Below are positions 7,286 through 13,738 of a DNA stretch of 32,076 nucleotides, one piece after another. A program made the position numbers and the translations under genes. Origin of the DNA: DATLGB01 sp038232275 (GTDB lineage Bacteria; Actinomycetota; Thermoleophilia; Solirubrobacterales; Solirubrobacteraceae); assembly GCA_038232275.1 (NCBI GenBank), contig JBBSIC010000036.1:1-32076 (forward strand), given 5' to 3'. Each line of letters starts with the position of its first letter. Position 1 is the stretch's first letter. Below the pieces are notes generated by a model. The model had not been told where the DNA came from, did no database searches, and saw only the letters and a list, made by a program, of their open reading frames with translations.

Positions 7286-7678
7286 GTGACCGAACGCAAC
7301 GTCCTCGGCGGCGACCTCGAGCCCTGCGGCACCGACCCGCTCACCGGCTTCTACCGCGACGGCTGCTGCAGCACCGGCCCGGAGGATCTGGGCAGCCACA
7401 CCATCTGCGGCGTGATGACCGCGGAGTTCCTCGCACACCAGTCCGACATCGGCAACGACCTCAGCACCCCGATGCCGCGGTACCACTTCCCGGGCCTCGT
7501 TCCTGGGGACCGCTGGTGCGTGACCGCGGCCAACTGGCTGCGCGCCCACGCCGCCGGGGCGGCCTCCTTCGTCGTGTTGGCCTCGACTCACGAGCGCGCG
7601 CTCGACATCGTATCGCTCGAGGCGCTGCGCGAGCACGCCGTCGACGTCCCCGCGGACCCGGGGCCGCTGGGGGACTGA
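7286..7678 (+). CDS. DUF2237 family protein
   Basis: A 130-residue cytosolic protein that matches the conserved DUF2237 family along its whole length: RNVLGGDLEPCGTDPLTGFYRDG, then CCSTGPEDLGSHTICGVMT, GNDLSTPMPRYHFPGLVPGD and RWCVTAANWLRAH. Several conserved cysteines (the CC pair and those in TICGV and RWCV) could bind metal or be redox-active, but the family has no established function. The GTG at 7286 is chosen because the family starts there and because a -10 hexamer lies 6 nt upstream. The gene stands alone, divergent from the glycosidase and convergent with the cupredoxin gene. Confidence 0.9.
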   Translation: MTERNVLGGDLEPCGTDPLTGFYRDGCCSTGPEDLGSHTICGVMTAEFLAHQSDIGNDLSTPMPRYHFPGLVPGDRWCVTAANWLRAHAAGAASFVVLASTHERALDIVSLEALREHAVDVPADPGPLGD

Positions 7679-7695
7679 GAAGCGGCGGCCCGCCC

Positions 7696-9048
7696 CTACG
7701 GCGTGACCGTGATCTGCTCGTGCATCGTCATCGGATGCAGGTAGCAGAAAAGCTGGTAGCGGCCGGGGGTGTCGAACCGCGTCGACGTGCGGCCGCCCTT
7801 GGCCAGCTGCTGGCCCGCGACGGCGCGCGGGCCGCTGGCGAAGGTCAGGTTGTGGGTGGCGACGTCGTCGAAGTGCCACCGCAGGGTGGAGCCGGCCGCG
7901 ATCGTCACCTTCTCCGGGGTGAAGGCGAAGGAGCGCAGGTCGACGACCGCGTTGTCGGCGAGCGCGACCGACGGGCCGGGCGGCTCGTCCATCACGACCG
8001 GCTTGTGGTGCTTGTCGAGCGTGTAGAGCGGGATCGGCTGGTAGGGCGCCGAGGGCCGCTCGCCGGCCTTGGGCGCCGTCTGGTGGACGTCGGCGGGCAA
8101 CGGCGCGCAGCCGACCGGCGCCCGCCGCTCCGGAGCGATGTAGACGTGCGTGATCGCCATCACCGACTGGCGCGGGAATTGGTTTGAGTAGAGGCCGTGG
8201 AGGTCGAGCACCTCGCCCTTGGCGACGGGGATGCCGGTCTTCGAGGTGAACCAGCTCGTCTGGATCGGGCCGGCCTCGTGCAGGCGCGGAACGACGTGGT
8301 AGAGCAGGTCGTCGGCCGGCGCGAAGGACGGCTTGTTGTCGAACAGGACGCGGTTGCCGCAGGCCGGCTGGCGCATGACCAGGTCGATCGAGCCGGCGTG
8401 CAGGTGACCGCCGGAGGCGACGATGCGGCCGCCGATCGGGACCTTCCAGTGGTTGACGCGGTCGTCGACCGAGCCCGGTCCGCCACCCCCGCGCACGTGG
8501 TAGCTCGACGAGCGGCCGCAGCCGTTGGCGCGCACCCACAGCGGGCGCACGGCCGTGCGCCTGGCCGTGTCCACCGTGACGCGGTAGCGGACGTAGACCT
8601 GCTTCTCGGAGTAGCGGTGGCTCATGAGCATCCCGCTCATCTGCCAGCGGTCGTGGCGGCGCAGCCGGTAGCCGTAGCCCGCGGGCAGGTCGAGCGTCTC
8701 GTTCTCCTCGCCGGTCCCATAGAAGACCTCGGGCTGGCGGGACGTGCACTGGCCCGCGGTCCGCAGCACGTCGAGGTTGTTGAAGTAGACGTGGTGCAGC
8801 ATCCCATCATGGATCGTGATCCTGCGGCCGCGGGCGTCGACCAGCAGGGCGTGCATCCGGGTGACGTACCCGCTGGTGCGCGGGCGCGGGACGGACTCCT
8901 CGAGGAACTGGGTGCGGAACCCGCCGAGCGTGTAGGGGCCGGCGCGCAGGGTCTCGGTGCGCAGCTTCGCGCTCGCGGCCGCGGGGACGAGCAGGAGCGC
9001 GGCGAGGGCGAGCGTCAGGACAAGTCGGGTGAGGCGCACGTCCGGCAC
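7696..9048 (-). CDS. Secreted protein with PHM/SURNod19-like domain and C-terminal cupredoxin domain
   Basis: A 450-residue exported protein with signal peptide LTRLVLTLALAALLLVPAAASA. The central region (about 60-310) has histidine-rich strands, MLHHVYFNN and GGHLHAGSIDL, in an arrangement like the plant SURNod19 or copper-monooxygenase (PHM) fold; this is a pattern-level guess. The last ~100 residues (VDLRSFAFTPEKVTIAAGSTLRW…) are a plastocyanin-like cupredoxin. Its candidate type-1 copper ligands are the His in DVATHNLTF and the Cys, His and Met in LFCYLHPMTM. The GTG at 9048 has GAGGG 6 nt upstream; an alternative GTG at 9039 has a -10-like GATTAT 10 nt upstream. It is probably a periplasmic or cell-surface copper protein; substrate and electron partner are unknown. 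Confidence 0.75.
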   Translation of the reverse strand: MPDVRLTRLVLTLALAALLLVPAAASAKLRTETLRAGPYTLGGFRTQFLEESVPRPRTSGYVTRMHALLVDARGRRITIHDGMLHHVYFNNLDVLRTAGQCTSRQPEVFYGTGEENETLDLPAGYGYRLRRHDRWQMSGMLMSHRYSEKQVYVRYRVTVDTARRTAVRPLWVRANGCGRSSSYHVRGGGGPGSVDDRVNHWKVPIGGRIVASGGHLHAGSIDLVMRQPACGNRVLFDNKPSFAPADDLLYHVVPRLHEAGPIQTSWFTSKTGIPVAKGEVLDLHGLYSNQFPRQSVMAITHVYIAPERRAPVGCAPLPADVHQTAPKAGERPSAPYQPIPLYTLDKHHKPVVMDEPPGPSVALADNAVVDLRSFAFTPEKVTIAAGSTLRWHFDDVATHNLTFASGPRAVAGQQLAKGGRTSTRFDTPGRYQLFCYLHPMTMHEQITVTP

Positions 9049-9071
9049 GATAATCCCTCGGGCGGCCGGTG

Positions 9072-9449
9072 CTAGGCGACCAGCGCCGTGAACAGACGCT
9101 CGAGGGTGTGCGCCGGATCGTCGGTGAGGCCCGTGTGGACGGGCGACGGCTGGATGATCGTGCTCGAGGGCGCGACGAGCCAGTGGAAGCGCTCGCTGCG
9201 CTCCATGGCGCAGACGGCGCCCTCCCCCTCCCCCGCCGCGACCGCGGCGAGGGCGCGCAGATGGCGGTCGACCGCGTCGCCGTCGGCGCCCGGGTCGAGC
9301 GCCGCGAGCCGGGCGTGGTCGAGCTGCACGCGCGCTTGCAGGAAGCCCCGGCGCCGGCAGAAGACCACGACGCCGGCGTTGACCCGCTCGTCGCGCTCGA
9401 TCCGCGGGACGACCTGCAGCACGGCGTACTGGAAGGCCTCAGCCGGCAC
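9072..9449 (-). CDS. DUF3037 family protein
   Basis: A 125-residue protein with the DUF3037 signature: FQYAVLQVVPRIERDERVNAGVVVFCRRRGFLQAR, and the closing RFHWLVAPSSTIIQPSPVHTGLTDD. It overlaps the upstream HipA-like kinase gene by 11 nt, so the two are coupled. Adjacency of this family to a HipA-like kinase is a recurring arrangement in actinobacteria (from general knowledge). Its biochemical role is unknown; a partner or regulator of the kinase is a reasonable inference. It is the last gene of the Ku operon. Confidence 0.85.
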   Translation of the reverse strand: MPAEAFQYAVLQVVPRIERDERVNAGVVVFCRRRGFLQARVQLDHARLAALDPGADGDAVDRHLRALAAVAAGEGEGAVCAMERSERFHWLVAPSSTIIQPSPVHTGLTDDPAHTLERLFTALVA

Positions 9450-10182
9450 GTCGCGCCTCCTCGGCCTCGGTCGCGAAGCCGCCCCACGCCAGGCGGCCGG
9501 TCAGCCACTCGGCGTACGCCGCGCGGCCGGGCCCGGCCAGCCAGGCATCGGGCACGGCGGCGACCACGGGACCCACCGCCGCGGCGCCCCGCGGCGCGAG
9601 CCGCTCGTGGGCGTCGGTGATCGGCCCGGCCCGCGCCAGCAGCACGTGGTCGCGGACGTTGGGAAACGGGCGACGGGCCTCGGCCGCGAAGTCCGCTGCG
9701 GCGTGCTGGCGGTACAGCGCGGCTCCGTGGTCGATCAGCCACACGTCGCCGTGCCAGGACAGCAGGTTGGGATTGCGCGGCGTGCGGTCGACGTTGGCGA
9801 TCAGCGCGTCGAGCCAGACGACGTCGGCCGCCCACACCGGCTCCACCCCCGGCGCCGCGGCGGTGAAGGGCAGCGCCCCCGGGAGGAAGTCGACCCCGAG
9901 GTTCTCGCCGCCCGAGGCCTCGATGAGCTCCTGGATCTCCGGGTCGGGCTCGGCCGCGCCGAGGACCGGATCGAGCGCCATCGTCACGAGCTCGGGGACG
10001 CGCAGGCCGAGCGCGCGCGCGAGCTCTGAGCCGATCACCTCGGCCACGAGCGCCAGCGGTCCCTGCCCGGCGCCGCGGAACTTGCACACGTAGAGGCCGT
10101 CGTCGTCGGCCTCCACCAGACCGGGCAGCGACCCGCCCTCGCGCAGCGGGGCCACGTAGCGGGTGGCGGTGACCGTCCTCAT
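9439..10182 (-). CDS. HipA-like protein kinase (HipA_2 type)
   Basis: A 247-residue kinase-fold protein, shorter than E. coli HipA. Visible catalytic elements are a nucleotide-binding lysine in LYVCKFRG (K34), a helix AEVIGSELARALGL, a catalytic loop WLDALIANVDRTPRNPNLL (N130, D132, R133, N137) and a DFG-like WLIDHGAAL (D151). True HipA phosphorylates a tRNA synthetase as a toxin. Here there is no HipB-like DNA-binding antitoxin beside it but a DUF3037 gene, so toxin function should not be assumed. It begins 24 nt after the upstream Ku gene and overlaps DUF3037 by 11 nt. Confidence 0.8.
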   Translation of the reverse strand: MRTVTATRYVAPLREGGSLPGLVEADDDGLYVCKFRGAGQGPLALVAEVIGSELARALGLRVPELVTMALDPVLGAAEPDPEIQELIEASGGENLGVDFLPGALPFTAAAPGVEPVWAADVVWLDALIANVDRTPRNPNLLSWHGDVWLIDHGAALYRQHAAADFAAEARRPFPNVRDHVLLARAGPITDAHERLAPRGAAAVGPVVAAVPDAWLAGPGRAAYAEWLTGRLAWGGFATEAEEARRAG

Positions 10183-10206
10183 CGGCGGGCGGGTCGGCGC
10201 CGGCGC

Positions 10207-11091
10207 TCAGCTCAGCGCGTCGACCAGCTCGTCCTTGGTCATCTTCGAGCGCCCCTCGACGTCCTCGTCGGCCGCGCGCTCGAGCAGCTCGCGCTTGGAC
10301 AGATCCTCCAGGCGCTCGCCCTTCATGCGGGCCAGGCTCTGCTCGAGGGCGGCCATCAGGTCCGGCGTCGCCGCCGGCTCGCGCTCGGGCTCGGACGCCT
10401 TGACCGTGCCGCCCATGCGCCGGCGCTCGATCACGTCGAGCAGGCGCATGCGGTAGCCATCCTCGTAGCGGGCCGGGTCCCAGTCGACCGAGAGCCCCTC
10501 GATCAGCGCGACCGTCTGCTCCACGGCGGCCTGCTTGGCCCTGCCGGCCGGCGCGATGCCCTTCGCCGGGCGCACCTCGTCGTGCCAGAGCAGCGTCACC
10601 AGCGACAGCCGGCCCGCGCGGGCGCGGACGAGCACGAGGTACTCCTTCGTGCGCATGACGAAGCGCCCGAGCGCCGCGCGGTCGGTCGTGCCCATGACCT
10701 CGACGAGCAGCCGGTAGGCGCGCAGCGTACCCTCGCTGTCGCCGATCGGCAGCAGCACGTAGGGATGGTCGAAGTAGGCCGGGTCGACCTGCTCCAGCGG
10801 CACGAACGCCTCGATCTCGATCGTGCGCGTGCGGCGCGGCTCGACCGTCTCGAGGTCCTCGTCGGTGATCACCACGAGTTGGTCGGCGGAGACCTCGTAT
10901 CCGTGGGCGACCTCGTCCCACTCGACCTCGATGTCCTCCTTGGAGCAGAAGCGGCGGACCTCGACCGGCCGGCCCGTCTTCTCATGCAGCTGGCGGAAGT
11001 GGATGCCGACGTCGCGCACGGCGCTTGAGAGCTGCACTCCGACGTTGACCAGGCCGAAGCTCAGCGAGCCGGTCCAGAGGCTGCGGGCCAC
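10207..11091 (-). CDS. ku: Non-homologous end-joining protein Ku (with C-terminal SAP-like tail)
   Basis: A 294-residue bacterial Ku, which binds double-strand DNA ends as a ring and recruits LigD. The Ku core occupies about residues 1-250 (MARSLWTGSLSFGLVNVGVQL… RFVMRTKEYLVLVRAR… WDPARYEDGYRMRLLDVI). Residues 259-294 (LEDLSKRELLERAADEDVEG then SKMTKDELVDAL) form a SAP/Rho-N-like helix-extended-helix tail that probably adds DNA binding. The GTG start shares one base with the stop of the upstream Ku paralogue. No ligD is present in the window. Confidence 0.95.
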   Translation of the reverse strand: MARSLWTGSLSFGLVNVGVQLSSAVRDVGIHFRQLHEKTGRPVEVRRFCSKEDIEVEWDEVAHGYEVSADQLVVITDEDLETVEPRRTRTIEIEAFVPLEQVDPAYFDHPYVLLPIGDSEGTLRAYRLLVEVMGTTDRAALGRFVMRTKEYLVLVRARAGRLSLVTLLWHDEVRPAKGIAPAGRAKQAAVEQTVALIEGLSVDWDPARYEDGYRMRLLDVIERRRMGGTVKASEPEREPAATPDLMAALEQSLARMKGERLEDLSKRELLERAADEDVEGRSKMTKDELVDALS

Positions 11092-11870
11092 TACTTCTTC
11101 GACCCCTTCACGCTGGCTTCGAGCGCCGCGAAGAGGTCGGACTCCTCGGTCGGCTCGTCCTCGGCTTGGCGCACGAGCTGCTTGCCCTCGGCCTTCGCCT
11201 CGATCATCTCCAGGACGCGCTCGCGGTAGCTGTCGTCGTATTCACCGGGCTGGAAGTCCGCGGCCAGCGCATCGACCAGCGAGGCGGCCATCTCGACCTC
11301 GCGCGGCGACGGGCCGCGGCCGGGCTCTGAGAGCTCAAATTCCTTGACCTCCACGACCTCGTCGGCGAAGTGCAGCGTGTGCAGTCCGAGCACGCCGTCG
11401 AGCGGGCGGACGGCGACGAGGTACTCGCGGTCGTGAAAGGTCATGCGGCCGATCCCGGCGCGGCCGGTCCTTGCGAGCGCCGCGTGCAGCGCCTTGTAGG
11501 CGTCCTCACCGCCCTCGCGCGGGCCGAGGTGGTAGGTCTTGGCCCAGTAGATCGGGTCGACGTCGGCGACGGGCACGAAGTCCTCGATGCCAATCGTCTT
11601 GGTGCGGTCACCGGCCGCGGCCTTGATCTCGTCGTTGGCGAGCACGACGAACTCCCCGTCGTCGACCTCGTAGCCCCTGACGATGTCGTCGTAGTCGACC
11701 TGCTTGCCGGTCTCGGGGTCGATCCGCCGGTGCTCGAGCGCCGCGCCGTCGGTCTTGTGCACCTCGCGGAAGTGCACGGTCTTGGACTCGGTGGCGCTGT
11801 GGAGCTTGATCGGGACGTTGACGAGCCCGAAGGTGATCGTGGCGTTGAGGATCGAGCGCGGCACCTTCAC
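11091..11870 (-). CDS. ku: Non-homologous end-joining protein Ku (second paralogue)
   Basis: A 259-residue Ku of standard length without the SAP-like tail of its neighbour: MKVPRSILNATITFGLVNVPIKLHSA, then FREVHKTDGAALEHRRID, RMTFHDREYLVAVRPLDGVLGLHTL and the family-typical FQPGEYDDSYRERVLEMI. It differs considerably from the adjacent Ku, so it is an old duplication rather than a recent one, and the two may form a heterodimer. The GTG start overlaps the phosphoesterase stop (GTGA), and the stop shares a base with the next Ku start. It is part of the minus-strand operon beginning at 12634. Confidence 0.95.
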   Translation of the reverse strand: MKVPRSILNATITFGLVNVPIKLHSATESKTVHFREVHKTDGAALEHRRIDPETGKQVDYDDIVRGYEVDDGEFVVLANDEIKAAAGDRTKTIGIEDFVPVADVDPIYWAKTYHLGPREGGEDAYKALHAALARTGRAGIGRMTFHDREYLVAVRPLDGVLGLHTLHFADEVVEVKEFELSEPGRGPSPREVEMAASLVDALAADFQPGEYDDSYRERVLEMIEAKAEGKQLVRQAEDEPTEESDLFAALEASVKGSKK

Positions 11871-12634
11871 CTGCTACCCGTCAGGCGCAGGATCGGCACC
11901 TCCGGCGGAGCGCCGAGGCGCAGCGGGATGCCCGTCTCCCCCACGCCGCGGGAGACGAACAGATGGCGGCCCTGCTCGACGACGTGGCCGGCCTTGTAGC
12001 GCGTGCCGTGGCGCGAGGGCATGCTGCGCGGGATCAGCGGGAGGTCGATCTGGCCGCCGTGCAGGTGCCCGGCGAGCGTCAGCGCGACGCGGGCCGGGAC
12101 GTAGGGGAACACGTCGGGATCGTGGCTGAGCACGAGGACCGGCTCGTCCTCGGGCACGGCGGCGAGCGCCGCGCCGACGCGCGGGTCGCGCGCGCGCAGG
12201 TCCGCCACCCCCGCGATCCACAGCGGGCCGCCGCGGGCCTCGAGCCGGACGGCCTCGTTCTCGAGCACCCGCAGGCCGGCGTGGCGCAGCGCGGCGCCCA
12301 TCGCGTGGCCCTCGTGGCGCCAGTCGTGGTTGCCGAGCACCGCGACGACGCCGACGGGCGCGCGCAGCCGGGCCAGGCGGGTCGCGACGGCGCGGGGGTT
12401 CATCCGGTGTCCGCCGAGCACCCCCGCGTCGACGTAGTCGCCGAGCAGGACGACGAGATCCGGAGCGGCGCCGACCGTCGCGTCGACGAGCTCGGACAGG
12501 CGGCGCTCGCGGACGGTGGGGCCGCCGGCGTGCAGATCGGCGAGGACCGCCACGCGCAGGCCGTCCAGCCGCGCGGGCCAGTTGGTCAGCGCCAGGTCGT
12601 GCTCGGGCAGCCGCAGGCGGCGGGCGACGCGCAT
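11867..12634 (-). CDS. Calcineurin-like metallophosphoesterase (YkuE-like)
   Basis: A 255-residue binuclear metal phosphoesterase. Its motifs in order are VLADLHAGG (D33, H35), LLGDYVDAG (65-71), VLGNHDWRH (GNHD 101-104), VLSHDPDVF and LAGHLHGGQIDLP. The closest generic match is the YkuE/LpxH-like group of membrane-associated or nucleotide phosphoesterases; the substrate is unknown. The ATG at 12634 is chosen because the conserved protein begins there; a -10-like CATAAT lies 9 nt upstream. It is the first gene of a compact run of five same-strand genes with both Ku genes, so a role in DNA-end processing is conceivable but unproven. Confidence 0.88.
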   Translation of the reverse strand: MRVARRLRLPEHDLALTNWPARLDGLRVAVLADLHAGGPTVRERRLSELVDATVGAAPDLVVLLGDYVDAGVLGGHRMNPRAVATRLARLRAPVGVVAVLGNHDWRHEGHAMGAALRHAGLRVLENEAVRLEARGGPLWIAGVADLRARDPRVGAALAAVPEDEPVLVLSHDPDVFPYVPARVALTLAGHLHGGQIDLPLIPRSMPSRHGTRYKAGHVVEQGRHLFVSRGVGETGIPLRLGAPPEVPILRLTGSR

Positions 12635-12661
12635 CGACGGCCGATTATGGTCTCGCGCCGC

Positions 12662-13450
12662 ATGGCCGCGCTCTACGAGCCGCACGGCGACACCTTCATC
12701 CCGACCGCCTACACCCGCGGGCCGTGGGACCCCGCCCACCAGCACGCGGGCCCGCCCTCGGCGCTGCTGGCCCGGGCGATCGAGGCCGCCGCCGGCATCG
12801 GCGAGGGCCAGCTGGCGCGGATCGCGCTCGACATCCTGCGCCCGGTGCCGCTCGAGCCGCTGCGCGTTGAAGTGCGCACGGTTCGCCCGGGCCGCCGCGT
12901 CGAGCAGCTCGAGGCGACGATGACGCTGGCGTCCGACGGGACCGAGCTCATGCGCGCCCGCGCCTGGCGCCTGCGTGCCGATGCGGTCGAGCTGCCGCGC
13001 GGCCTCGGCGAGCCCGAGCCGCCGCCGGCGGGACCCGAGGATCTGGAGGTCTCGCCGCGTCCGTCGTTCTGGACCGACGACGTCGCCTACTTCGACGCGC
13101 TGCAGTGGCGCTTCGTGCACGGTGACTTCGAGCAGCCCGGCCGCGCCGCCTGCTGGACGCGCATGAACGTCGACCTGGTGGCCGGCGAGCCCGCCACGGC
13201 ACTCGAGCACCTGCTGGTCATGGGCGATGCCGCCAGCGGCATCTCCGCGGCGCTCGCCTGGAGCGCGTGGACCTTCGCCAACGTCGACTTCTCGGTCGCC
13301 CTCGAGCGCCCGCCCGCCGGCGAGTGGCTCGGGATGGACGCCGTCACCCGCTTCGGCGACCGCGCCGCCGGCATCTGCAGCGCCGTCACCTTCGACGCTC
13401 GCGGCCGCGTGGGCACGTCGACCCAGGCGCTGCTCGTGGCGCCCCGCTGA
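12662..13450 (+). CDS. Acyl-CoA thioesterase-like protein (TesB / 4HBT_3 type)
   Basis: A 262-residue double-hotdog protein. The first hotdog (about 1-110) includes HQHAGPPSALLARAIEAAA and ARIALDILRPVPLEPLRVEV. The second contains NVDLVAGEPATALEHLLVMGDAASGIS and FANVDFSVALERPPAGEWLGMDA. This layout fits thioesterase-family proteins that hydrolyse acyl-CoA, but no substrate can be assigned. The ATG at 12662 is preferred; an in-frame ATG at 12647 would add five residues and overlap a -10-like GATTAT at 12643-12648. It is transcribed divergently from the phosphoesterase, with a 27-nt gap. Confidence 0.85.
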   Translation: MAALYEPHGDTFIPTAYTRGPWDPAHQHAGPPSALLARAIEAAAGIGEGQLARIALDILRPVPLEPLRVEVRTVRPGRRVEQLEATMTLASDGTELMRARAWRLRADAVELPRGLGEPEPPPAGPEDLEVSPRPSFWTDDVAYFDALQWRFVHGDFEQPGRAACWTRMNVDLVAGEPATALEHLLVMGDAASGISAALAWSAWTFANVDFSVALERPPAGEWLGMDAVTRFGDRAAGICSAVTFDARGRVGTSTQALLVAPR

Positions 13451-13473
13451 GGGCGTCCGTCCGGACCCGGTGA

Positions 13474-13479
13474 GATCAT
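13474..13479 (+). promoter_or_regulatory. -10 element (GATCAT) for the small orphan gene
   Basis: GATCAT is followed by 7 nt and the ATG at 13487, the recurrent leaderless spacing of this window. Confidence 0.45.
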
Positions 13480-13486
13480 CGCGGCC

Positions 13487-13738
13487 ATGGCTCTCACTCA
13501 CGCTGGCTGGGCGGTGCGTCTGCGTCTTCCCCGCTGGGACGATCACCTCGTCGAGCGGCTCGGGCACGCCGGCATCGAGGCGCTCGAGGCGCCCGATCGC
13601 TTCCGCAACATCCCGCTCGAGGTGACCCTGATGACCCCCGACGAGGGGGAGTCCCCCGCCTACGAGCGCATCGCGGGCGCCCTGCGCGGCTGGACCGTCC
13701 TGCTGCCGCTGGACTTCGTCTCAAGCGGGCCGGGCTAG
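13487..13738 (+). CDS. Small hypothetical protein (83 aa)
   Basis: I do not recognise this protein. It is 83 residues, soluble, with no signal or membrane segment (MALTHAGWAVRLRLPRW, then RFRNIPLEVTLMTPDEGE, AYERIAGALRGWTVLLPLDF). Alternating hydrophobic and charged stretches suggest a small alpha/beta fold. Codon choice matches its neighbours, a -10-like hexamer lies 7 nt before the ATG, and its TAG sits in the CTAG shared with the convergent glutamate dehydrogenase stop. These points favour a real gene. Confidence 0.65.
   Translation: MALTHAGWAVRLRLPRWDDHLVERLGHAGIEALEAPDRFRNIPLEVTLMTPDEGESPAYERIAGALRGWTVLLPLDFVSSGPG

Noticed and set aside
9439..10182. Classical HipBA toxin-antitoxin module
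   Set aside because: There is no HipB-like HTH gene beside the kinase; its partner is a DUF3037 protein.
12635..13567. Long N-terminal extension of the metallophosphoesterase frame
   Set aside because: It is antisense to the thioesterase gene and lacks protein-like composition; the conserved protein starts at 12634.
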